Source of the DNA: Tubulanus polymorphus
Taxonomy: Eukaryota; Nemertea; Palaeonemertea; Tubulaniformes; Tubulanidae
NCBI RefSeq assembly: GCF_964204645.1
Contig: NC_134030.1
Span: 16,931,110 to 16,995,109 of the forward strand
Length of the DNA stretch: 64,000 nt
Direction: 5' to 3'
Shown here in pieces: positions 29,472 through 41,100 of the stretch. The position numbers were made by a program, and so were the translations under genes. The notes below the pieces were generated by a model. That model was not told where the DNA came from and did no database searches. It saw only the letters and a list, made by a program, of their open reading frames with translations. The stretch's first letter is position 1. Each line of letters begins with the position of its first letter.

Positions 29472-30200
29472 AAAAACCGTAATGTTTCCAATGTCTCCGT
29501 TTTTAACGCATGCGCATTAGTGAGTGTAGGGGAAATTTTATAAGTCCAGAAATCGGTTGAGTGCGCAGGCGTCACTACATGTCAGAACTTTCAAAACTGG
29601 GTCATGTCAGTACGCATAATGAATGTGTGTTTTGATGACTTCAATGTTTCCGTTTCAATTAGATTCGAATCCCACAATAAATAATTATCTTATTTCAATT
29701 CGATTTGAACATTGATGACCCGAGTGTCACTCGTTTATTTTTGCGGCGCTACCAGATTCGAGCACCGAAAAATACTGAACTTATTTCAATTCAATTTGAA
29801 CTTTGATGACTCCAGTGTCGCTGATTTATTTTATACGACGCTATCACGTTCGAATCCCAAAAATGCTGATCTCGAAATGGTAACCATTATGAACTTTGGT
29901 GCACTTTCTATGGTGATCCCAATGTCACTGTTAATTTATTTGGACAATTCATTTAATTGTATTAACATATAATACGCAAGCATATGATACGAGATTATTT
30001 AGACATCACGATCCCGCTGCTAAAGTTCACGCTGGTTCATTTCAAGCGAATACCGCATTGACATGACCCAGTTTTGAAACATGTAAACACTGTCATGACG
30101 CCTGCGCACTGTACTGATTTCTCGACTTAGACTTTTCCAACACTTACTAAGCCTAATGCGCATGCGTTAATAACGGAGACATTGGAAACATTACGGTTTT
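29472..30200. repeat. Long inverted repeat (arms ~148 bp) with internal direct repeats
   Basis: The arm at 29472-29618 (AAACCGTAATGTTTCCAATG ... AAAACTGGGTCATGTCA) returns in reverse at about 30053-30200. The ~435-base centre holds two degenerate ~87-bp direct repeats, TTATTTCAATTCGATTTGAA at 29693 and TTATTTCAATTCAATTTGAA at 29780. This is either a foldback element inserted in the Harbinger 3' part or an inverted duplication of the Harbinger subterminal region. Confidence 0.8.
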
Positions 30201-30414
30201 TGCTCGAAGTAACCCACTCGGCGAGCAGGTTACTTCGGGCTCACTCGGGGAAGGCCGGAAGTACCACGTGACAGACAAAACGAACGCTACTCGGGCTTCC
30301 CTGAGTTAACTCCGGGCTACCCGAGTAGGATAATCGAACGCCCTAGTATTGAATTGAATTCGTCAGGCAACCAGTCTACGCGGCACTGGAGTCGCCATTG
30401 TACACTATACACAT

Positions 30415-31966
30415 TGCAAAAGGTAGAAAGTTTCTTTTGGTTTAGGCTTAGGTTTATTTATTTCGCTCTAACCCAACATTGGTACATAGAGGTTACAAGA
30501 ATTTGTACAATACAATTTATAATTTACAAAACTTAAAAACAAGAAAACAGAGATACACATAGAATAGAATAATAATAGAGATAACAGATATGTATACATG
30601 AATTTTACTTAAGTAGCTTGAGACCAGCATTTACTTGTCCAATATCGTATAGCGCCGCTGCGGTCGAAAATCGAACTAATCTGTCAAGTCGATAATTTTC
30701 TAAGTGAGAAGACGCCGCGTTCAGTTCGCAGTGCACTGTACGTACAGTTTTTCGATACACTGCTGTTCAGCAAATTTGTTTTGAAGTTGAAGTTCACCAG
30801 CGCGCTATTCAGTTTTCAGAAGTAGAGGGCTAAAATAACATCATTCGCAAGATCTCAGATTGAATATTTTCATCAGATTCAGAGCTCAGTTCATTGTATA
30901 AAATGTTTTATTTCATGTATTAGACAGTTACTTCTATTACTCTGACAGGAGTTTTTATGTCATAATTTTTTTACCTCATGTGTAACTCAATTATAGCAGA
31001 GTTGATAGTTTAATTATCAATTATTAATTTATAAATGAATTAGTATTATTGATTCAATTATTGGATTGATTATTATTAAGAGATATGACATTATAAACAT
31101 ATATATAATGCAAAGATATGGATGTTATATATAATGCAACGATATGGATGTTATAATGATAGGCCTAATGTATTTCTACTCGCATAGAAATGAGACTAAA
31201 GTCTTCCTGTTTGGATATTCTAAAAGTTATAAGTCCTTTGCCGAGGATATGAATGGTTTGTGATGATATGTTAACTAAATTCATTTGTTGGTTGAACGAT
31301 TTCAATTAATATCGCAATATTTAGCATTCGTGATATAATTAATATGATAGAGATATGGCCATTTGTCCATTGTTTATGTTAGCAAAAGATTGCATTTGAT
31401 AGAAGGCTTTAAAATGTTTTGATGTATGGTTGAGATTTTCAAAATAAATGTTACGCTTACATGAGATAATTGGAACTAGATGTTTTATTTCATTTTTATC
31501 AAGTATCGATGGATGAGAAGTCTTTCGACGATGTGCAAAACAGCCCATTAGAGTTTGCCTTAAAATAACTCTCAGTCTATAAGCTGAATTTAATTCATAC
31601 CGCCGTTACAGTACTATAAAATTGACACTAAATCTTTAGCGTCAATATTGGAATAGGACGTCCCCTGTTTCACATCCGGCAGGTGTGGTGCCGGTGGGTA
31701 AGTTTAATAAGGTACACCAAATCAGGGAGGTGGGAGCAGCTGGGCGGGAGTGAACTCCCACCTCCCTGACCAAATCTATTAAAACGATCGCTATTTTAAA
31801 ATCAAAACATCCCGAAGAAATTGGGGATTCGAACCTATCGGATATATACTGGTACTCGGCGTCTTTCCACAACAAAACATCGTCAATAACATTAGTTCTT
31901 ATTATTGCTAAGTAGCGGCGCTACCTGTACTGTCGATCGGACATTAGAAACTTTCTACCTTTTGCA
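30415..31966. repeat. 1.55-kb segment bounded by perfect 21-bp inverted repeats
   Basis: TGCAAAAGGTAGAAAGTTTC plus T at 30415-30435 returns exactly inverted at 31946-31966. TACACA lies outside both ends, offset by one base, so a target duplication is not clean. Inside there is no credible gene; at ~31723-31773 a GC-rich hairpin (GGGAGGTGGGAG facing CTCCCACCTCCC) is visible. Either a non-autonomous DNA element or an inversion upstream of TPR. Confidence 0.55.
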
Positions 31967-32018
31967 TACACACTCACACTGTTGTTGATCATCGATAATA
32001 ATTATACGTACACATGTC

Positions 32019-32145
32019 ATGACGACTATGGACGACAAATACCCTCAAAAAAGCGAAACAGTTTGTGCGCCAGACTCGGAGACATCGAACCAGCAAGAGC
32101 ACGAACGTCTTCGAGCTGAGTTAGAAAAAACACGAGTCGATTATG
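32019..32145 (+). CDS. TPR: TPR exon 1 (residues 1-42)
   Basis: ATG in context GTCATGACGACTATGG; a second Met is at residue 4. Donor TATG|GTAACA, phase 1. Polar start, then helical ERLRAELEKTRVDY. The start is inferred; sequence before residue 43 is not conserved enough to confirm it. Confidence 0.65.
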
Positions 32146-35100
32146 GTAACAACGATGAGAAAAAACAGAAACAAATGTTTTCAGCTGTGAAGATATGCAG
32201 TTTGCGACGCCATTGCACTTTCATCGCCCCCGCGTCCCCTACCAAAATATCCATTTCGGCATATTATCAATGAGGGAGGTCTGGGGAATTGAAACAAAAG
32301 ACTGAAAAATTAAATCTTTTATTATGACAAAAGCTCAGGGGTGATGACCAAAGGGACAGTAGTACTAGTAGTAAACAGGTGACCAGTGATTGTCGATTCC
32401 TCGCAACGTTGTTAAGGTGCTCAAGTCGACTATGCCGCCTCAATCATCGCAGAGTCTAGAAAGAAGAATTTCTTCTCAATCTTGAAATTCAGCTTCAATC
32501 CTTGCAATTTGGTTCCCTTAGTATAAATCGCAAACCGTGCTGACGAGTTGATTGGGACGCAAGTTGACCTGAACTCAGGGTAAAAGTGCATATCCGCTTC
32601 TCTAGTGATTGACGCAATCTGCTGAATGACAGAATCCAGGCTAAAATCTTTCTAGTGAAGATATCTTATAATTAGCCAATGGCAATGTACTGAATTGCTG
32701 ATGACGTTGAATCTGAAACAATGATATTTAATAAATTGATTGAATTGTTACGTGGAGAGGTGCGGATCTGCACTTATACCAAATTCAGCTTGATATGGGT
32801 CCGATTTTGTCCAGTTAGACGATACTGTATCACTCATAACCACTTTCATTCCGGCTATTGGTCATGTGTCTAACATCCAAAATATGGGAACTATCACACG
32901 TTAGTACGGGACGTTTTACGGTCCCCTTGATCTTATGGGAATGTTGGAATGTTTCCAACTTGATCATTATCCGAGTTGGATGTAATGTATTTCATATACA
33001 GTGTCACAAAAGATTTCAATCCGATTTGGGCAGAGTCTGCCGTAAATACGCTACAAATGTAGTATTTCGCTTTGTATCCTCTTATCTGAGTGAAGCGACA
33101 GTCATATCTGCTATTGTATAGAGGCCCTATTCAGTTAAATCTAAAATGAATGACAGGAATTGAACTCCTCGTATCACCGAAATAAAAAATGGTGTTTGTG
33201 AGTAAAAAAACATAGTTGGACCCGATTCTGTCAATGTAAAACGATGGATTGACCATGTTGTGACACTGATTAAATTAGGGCCTCCCACATCTCGAGAATT
33301 TTGTCACAAAATAGTTTTGGGTATTTAATTGTTTTCATCAGAACATCTTTAAAAGGGTTTCTTCTGCAACAAAAATATTTCTCTTTTTCAGAGCAAAAGT
33401 TTTTCGACTTGGAAAAATTGTTGATAACCAGTAACGGGCAGCTGGAAATCGAAAACAATAGAAATGCCGAATTAAAAGAACAGTTGAAACAACTAGGTAT
33501 GAATTATTAATGGCAGTTGCCCTGCGCAGCCCTGTTTCTGAATAGCATCAAGTAGGCTATATAAAAAAAGGTATTTAAATTTATGGTAAAAGAAAAACCA
33601 TTTCATTTCTTTTCAGATGAAAAACATTCCCAATCTACGCAAAAATTGTCCGAACTTCAAACCGAGCACGAAAAACTGCAATTGAAACTTGTAAGCAGAT
33701 TCTCGCTTAAAGATAAAAATTGCTTTAGATACAGTCATTGGGGTAGTGAGTGCCAGTGAGGGGCATTGTATAACCAATTGCTGAAGTCATCGTATTATGT
33801 TGATGGTTTTTCGAAATGACTATTTGCGCTTTGTTAATTGAATTTAGAAATACACAAACCGGGCTTGAAAGTAGCGATGACTTCAGTGCAAGTGGGGTGC
33901 CTTGTTATTTGACTACTATCACTTAAAGAAGGCTCTGAATAACGTGGTGTGACAATTCATCCAGATGATGATTGTATACGAGTTAAACATTTCGTTTTTT
34001 TCAGAGTCAGTTAGAAATTGGTAAAAATCATCTGGAAGATGAAAAAAGTGAAATGAATCTGGCGTTGGAGCGAAAAAACCGAGAGATACAAACCTTGACC
34101 TGTAAGTATTTCAGATATACCTATAGAATTTGCAGGGAGGGGGTGTTTGTAATGAATGAACATGTAGTGCAAAATCTTCATCGGGCACCCTTAATCAGGC
34201 CTTTTTGGAAACCCTGGAAAGTCCTTCCTTTTGATAAAAAAGTCCTTCCAAATTTGATTTTAGGCCACTTGAGACTTGTCTCAGCGGGCTATGATATTTG
34301 GTTTGTAGATGTATCTACCCTAGGCACATCTTCAGCCCCAAAATTGTCCCAGTCAAATTCAAGATGGCCAACTGGCAGCCATTGTTGTTCGTCAAAATCA
34401 GCACGTTTTACACATTTTTAAAGTATTCGAGAGAAATTTTGAAGGGGCTTTTATCAATTCCCTTGATCGTTTGTATTTATTTGTATCCCCCAAGGACCCA
34501 TCAGCATGAGAAAAATTGGGACAATCGGACTCAAGATGGTTGTCCTGTGACCTTTTTTGTGCCCAAAAATGTCAATTTTGGCCTGAATTGTGATTCCTGT
34601 AGCTTCTTAATGGTTTGCCATTTTTCATTGCAATTTGCTATGGGTATTCTTTGGAAAGGGATCTCTTATACCCGAGACAGGTATATTTGATCTGGCAATT
34701 ATGACGCAATTGGCGGCCATCTTGGTGTCATCAGTACTCATTCGTAGGTGGAAAAAAGTTTTCCCACATTATATTGATACTTAAGCATATATTGTTACCA
34801 CAATCAATTGAAAAGTTGTGGCTCATGACATGGTCTATGATCGTGGTGAGTTTCAAGGTCATTGGTTTTTGCATATGGCCACCAGGGGGCATTGAACAAT
34901 GCAATAACTTAGTATTTCTTTATTGTATTCATACCTATGCATATTTTGCTACCGCAATCAATTGCAAAGTTGTAGCTTATGACGTGGTCTATGATCGTAG
35001 TGAGTTTCAAGGTCATTGGTTTTTGCATATGGCCACCAGGGGGCATTGAACAATACAATAACTTAGTATTTCTATATTATATTCGTACCTATGCGTATTT

Positions 35101-38100
35101 TGTTACCACAATCAATTGGAAAGTTGTAGCTCATGACATGGTCTATGATTGTGGTGAGTTTCAAGGACATAAGTTATTCTATATGGTCACTAGGGGGCGT
35201 TGAATAGTAGAATAACTTAGTACTTCCTTATTTTATTGGTACCTAGGCATATTTTGACATACCATGCTCAATTGCAAAGTTGTAGCTCATGACATGTTCT
35301 ATGATTATGGTGAGTTTCAAGGTCATTGGGCTTCGCATATGGTCACCAGGGGGCGTTGAATAGTAGAATTACTTAGTATTTCCTTATTATATTGGTACCT
35401 AGGCATATTTTGTTACCATGATCAATTGCAAAGTTGTAGCTAATGACATGTTCTATGATTATGGTGAGTTTCAAGGTTATTGGGCTTTGCATATGGTCAC
35501 CAGGGGGCGGTAAATAGTAGAATTCCTTAGTATTTCCATATCATATTGGTAACTAGGCATATTTTGTTACGACACTCGATTGCAAAATTGTAGCTGCTGG
35601 CACGTTCTATGATTGTGGTGAGTTTCAAGGTCATTGGATTTTTCAAGGTCATTTGATGGGGCGTTGAATATTGAAATTGTTAGATTGTTGAGCATCTGAA
35701 ACCACTTCCCAAGTGGGCATTCCCTGGACCCCTAGTTCAACATGCCCCCCAAGCAACATATCCTCCCAGAAGCCTAGAGAATGTCTAATCCTTTTTCGAC
35801 ATGCTCCTCTATTCCTGGATCCTTACTATGCCTTACAATAAATTCCTCAACCCTGTACTGGGAGTGGCTGGTTTGCAGTGCTACGTATAGAGATTCTGTT
35901 ATTGTGATAATCTCATCGGGTCAAATTGGGTCAACACCCCCCCCCCACACAACGCTAAAGTAACAGATAACACGGTACACACTCATGTACACGCCATCTT
36001 CTGCCAACTTTTGGAATCTACTGGGATTTTGGGGATTTAAATTTGGGTGTAGTTACACCCTGGATCCAAATAAAATTGTCATCTTTACCATAAGGAACCA
36101 TTCCTCTGTGCACATGCCAAGTTTCATGGCCGAACAACAAATTGATTTCGTGCAAACTGGTAACGAAAAACGACAGTTCCCCCTTTAGGCCCCTATAGTA
36201 TAGATTTTAATCTTTCTATGATGACATGGAGCCTATTAAGCAAGTCAATCAAGAGAAAAACTAGCACAGTGTTCTTTGGTCTATTCCGAGTCTAGATATG
36301 ATAGAAATAATGACATTCCATTCACAAAATGATTGGGCATGTGACCCTGAAATTTTATGTCATTTTAGACTGCATTTGTTTGTAATTGTGAATAATGTTT
36401 GGATTAAAAAAAAGAACCTCCCGCCCTCATCCCCTTGAAAAAGATGAAAATATTATTTCCACTTTTAGTTTTAAAAACGCTCATAGCCAAAAAAATTTCC
36501 CGCTCTTGTCATGTGTAGAAGAGGTTTGGATGAGAAACAAGGTATCAACTTTGAAGGGCCTATTGGATGCATACATGCTTATTAGATTTTTATCCAGCCT
36601 TGAACCTGCTCCTTCATAAAAAAATTCTTCTCTGAATGAAATTGATATTTGCATGTCAATGGGTATTCAACAGTGATGTTTCGTTGCAGGTGATTGGAAA
36701 GAAATGTCCGAAAAAATTGCTGAGGCCAACAAAACAAAATATGAGGTCTTGGCTAAACTGGAAGAGGTTGAATCTCGTGAAATAACATCGAAGGTATGAT
36801 ATAGCTGCATAGTAGCGATAACTGGTTTCTGTCTAACTGGTTCCATATATTGCACTGGGAGGCGTCATCGAAATAATTGTAATCAGTCCATAACATGCAT
36901 GACTTATTTCCAAGAAGCGCAACCTGGGTCAACAATATGCTGGATTTGTGGATCCAGCTACATACAAAGGCTACCACGTAAAAAGTATTGATGTACCAAA
37001 ATGGCTTTACCGAAGATATGGTTCTTTCAATGTCCCCTGGTGGCAGTTGCAGGAACTAGTCTGTTGCACATGCTCTCCTTGCGCGTTTGATCCATAATTT
37101 CGTTAATACTAGGTTGATCTGCCTTTATGCATCAATTCGTACAGTGAGGAATTTGCATTCAGAAATAAACGACGACTTTTAACAACAAAGTTGTTTTTGT
37201 TTTCATTTATCAGTGACAGTTTACATATTGCACATATGTTTGAACTATAACAACTTTGAAAACGAACTTAACCACCTAAACTCAATGAACATTAATTTAC
37301 TTCAATCACAAAGAGGGAATTATAGGTAACAAAATAATTGCATTGTCGGGATTTGAACATGAAGTGGCATCAACTGTGTCGAAGTCTTTGAAGCGATTTA
37401 GGTAATGTTGAGTTCATGTGCCCATCGGAAGATCATACAAAATGGCGGCTATAGATGAAATAGAATGGCAGCTTTTTTAATCAGATAGCGAGAATTGACG
37501 TCTCCGAACTAATGTGAGTCCGAATCCGTGATTTATGATTGAGTTGACGCTCAAGGTCGTCTGATAATTTTAGGCTTGTCGGGGTGCACTTTATCGATGG
37601 ATGAAAATTCTTTGCCACATTCTTGTTGCTGTTTAGACCCGAAATTAGGCGGGATTAATTCATAATGAATTAATATACGCAAATTCGAAATGGTCAGACG
37701 CTGAGTTATATTTCTGACAGAATTGAAATTTACGTTTATAAGCTTCTCAGAATGAAAAATTTTTGGCTGGAAAGTGGAAAATTTATAATAATAATTATCA
37801 ACAGAATTACAAGAGGGTTTCTGCGAAAGCAGCAAAAACCCTAATTATCATTTGTTCTTGCAAATTCTTAAAAAACCATCACTTGTAGAATTCTCCACAA
37901 AATTGATGATATGATAGTGGTAGAAGTTTTTCGGTTGATATTGAGTTGGTATTTCATTTATTCACACAAATATTTACATAATCTCTCTAATATTCACCGG
38001 AAAATGATGACATCATAGGGGTCAGTGTTCTCCATAATGAGTCTGTGAGGCGCCTCATGAAAATTTTCAAAAAGAAAAATCTGCCTGTTATTTTCTGCTG

Positions 38101-41100
38101 CCTTTTGAGCCCACTTGGGACATACGTCCCAGCTGGCAATTGCGTTCACTTTTCGTCCATCCGTCCGTAGACGGAATCAGTTATTTCGGGAAGTTTTGAA
38201 TACGCTTCAATGTAATGTCTTGATATTTGGGTTACACATGTATCTACCCTAGACACATCTTCAGCCCAAAAACTGGCCCTTTTAGAATCAAGATGGCCGA
38301 CTGGCAGCCATTGATGTTCGCCAATACATTTTTGAACTTTTTGAGGGAAATTTTGAAGACGAATTGATCAATTACCTTGATCTTTTGAATATATTTGAAT
38401 ACCCCAAGGGCCCATCAGCAGGAGAAAAATTGGGTCGATCAGACTCAAAATGGCTGTCCTATAACCTTTTTAGTGCCCAAAAATGTGAATTTTAGCTTCC
38501 TACTGGTTTGCGACTGCTCATTGCAATTGCTGATGGGTATTCTTTGGAAAGGGGTGTTTTATACCTGAGACAGGTATTTTGATCAGCCAATTATGACACA
38601 ATTGGCGGCCATCTTTGTGTTATCAGTCATCAGTTGGTTTTTGTATATCATCACCAGGGGGCGTTGAATATTGAAATTGTTAGATTGTTGAGCATTTGAA
38701 ACCACTTCCCAAGTGGGCGTGGCGTACCTGGACCCCTAGTTATAAAAGTTAAATGCCCCTAGGAAAAAATTGACCCTTGTGGTCCCTAGGATTTCAAACA
38801 TTACTAGTATGTCAATAGTCGTATGAATAGTGAGTCAGACTACAGCTTTTCATCATTTAAACTTAGTAAAGAATACGTCTTTGAATCTTAGAATATCTCT
38901 AGAATTCATTACAAAATTGGTGATATGTCATATGGGGGTAGGGGGAGACATATCTCATTTGTTGATTTTCAATTATCATTTTTTTTCAGCACAATGAAAA
39001 TCGCAAAGCTCAAGAATTGAGTCGAGTTGAGTCACTGAATAAATGGCTTCAAGACGAACTCGACAAAAAGTCAGATCAGTTGCAAGAAATTCGTCGTGAT
39101 ATGGTATGAACAATCCCATGTCATTAACTTAAAACCTATGGTGCGGTGTAAAACGGATATACCACTATACTTCAATGTTTGATAGGTGCTGCCTATCTTT
39201 GAAAAGAGATTAAGACTGAATGTGGATACCCCGCAATGTGTAATAGTCGAAAATTCCGATTGAACCACCGCACTGCTGTGTCAACACACGTGGGATTCTC
39301 ATGTAGATATTGTCACAACACGGACTTAGTGTTTTATTGATGGTTCAAGTCAGCCATGTGGAGCAGTGTGGCCGAATGGTTAGGCGTGGGCTTCCCAATC
39401 GGGAGGTTATGTGTTCGAACCCCAGCTGTTCTGTAGTGCCCTTAGGCAAGGCATTAATTCACATTTGCTACTGGACTGACGTAGTACCTTGTATCGCTGA
39501 AGTGCAGATCATAAACTACATTTTCCCCAGGGAGTAAGATGAAAGTCTATGTTAGTTAAGGTCAGGGGTGATAATTAAATAATCTTATGACAGCGCTGGT
39601 GAACATTAATACAATGAAAGAGGTGCTATATAAAAGTCGAGATATTATTATTATTATTTTTATTATTAGCATTGGTTGACATCTATGATGTCATGCCAAT
39701 GCTAGTAAAATGGATCGAAAATAGTAGTACGAAAAAATAGCGCCGACTCTTCTCATTTTCATAGTAACTTCAAATTGTCACTCCGTTCACGTAAAACATT
39801 AGAAACAGCTGAAAATGACTAAAAAAATGTTTCAATTATTCCCCACATCATAGCGTCGCCAGAATTCTGATTTAATGGTCCAAAAAATTATTTGATCGCA
39901 TTTTTCTTGTTCATTATCTGGTATATGAGGGCGGGTTAAACAATCGCGTAGCGATATGTCCGCATTGACATTGGCAGTAAAGAATGGGGAACAGCCTCTT
40001 CTGAATAGAAAAACATAAAATTATGTACCTCCGGTTTACAAATATCACAGTGTTTGGTAAAAACATATCACTGTTATTCCAACTATCAGTATCCATGGGA
40101 TTATTTGGGATTCATTCTCAGCGTCAAAATACGTATTTCTAGAGCAGTGGAACGGCAGTCTACTCGTGATTGAAACCCGTATGTGATCGTGCGGGAACGC
40201 CTTTACTAAAGTTAAAACCATTTCATGATGACACGAAACATCAAACGGTAAACGGTAGGCTACCACCATGAAACGATATCACCAATAATGATAGATCATT
40301 TTATTCAATTTTACCAGAGTTGTTTATTGGAGGAAAATATCATTGTTAAGTACGCCGAGAACAACCATGTTGTATCATCAATCAGTTGACTGACATTGTA
40401 AAATTCGATTCGGCTATATTCTAATATAAGTTTTCACTTTAGGACGCCCTACCCGCCTGCTGTGCACTCATAAGGCGGTAGCACCCTCTTACGCACTCGG
40501 CAGAGATTCGCTTTGTAATGCGCGCCGGGGAAAAATACCTTTTATTTCCTTTTCCGGGCAACACTTCAATGGCCGTACCGTCGTGAGGTTAAATGAACAA
40601 TCCAATAGGAATGGTCTTGGGAAACCAAGATCCAAACGACGTACGTAAAGCCAAACAAACAAAAAGACAAACAAACAATCATCAGCCGTCCTCGGTGACA
40701 CCAACGCCGGCATCGCTCTCTGCGACGTTTTGGATGCGTACTTGCATCAGAGCTTGGAGCTCTAAGATCAGAGGGTCTTGCAATTGCATTCAGAAAAATC
40801 GTTCTGTTTTTGTTTTCATTATTCAGTGGGGCCTAACAGTTCATGCGTAAACATGGGTTTTTGTATCCAAATCTTGATTGATATAAATATCTTGGCTGGG
40901 ACATGATGGAAAACATCAGAATAAACTAGTTTCGTCTTTTTAACAGAATCGCATTAATGAGGTTTAACAGTACAAATAGCCTAGGCTAAATCGTTCGGCA
41001 GAAAATAAATTCATTTTCAGGAATAAAATCGTACTAGACAAATAGACCTTTAAGTCTGTGGTCCTCCCAATCAACATCATCATAGAAGATTTGCCGGCAG

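Larger units (their letters stand above)
7217..30343. mobile_element. PIF/Harbinger DNA transposon, split by a Polinton
   Basis: The outer ends share CG(C)GTTCGATT followed by ACTCGGG(G)..GCCCGG..GTTAACT: left CGCGTTCGATTTCC at 7217, right (reverse strand) GGGCGTTCGATTATCC from 30343. Both ends are flanked by TAG, although the left end seems one base shorter, so the exact boundary is uncertain. Without the inserted Polinton the element is about 4.9 kb and carries the two genes expected of Harbinger elements: a transposase on + and a Myb/MADF-type protein on -. ACTCGGG/CCCGAGT words repeat near both ends. Confidence 0.75.

Noticed and set aside
31642-31875. 77-codon - strand frame upstream of TPR
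   Set aside because: It includes a GC-rich hairpin and shows no similarity to a known family; more likely non-coding.
39361-39440. Functional tRNA gene
   Set aside because: A and B boxes are present, but no acceptor stem pairs and a SINE body and simple-repeat tail follow.
40489-40850. Opposed open frames in TPR intron 6
   Set aside because: Short, overlapping on both strands, with no domain and no splice logic.
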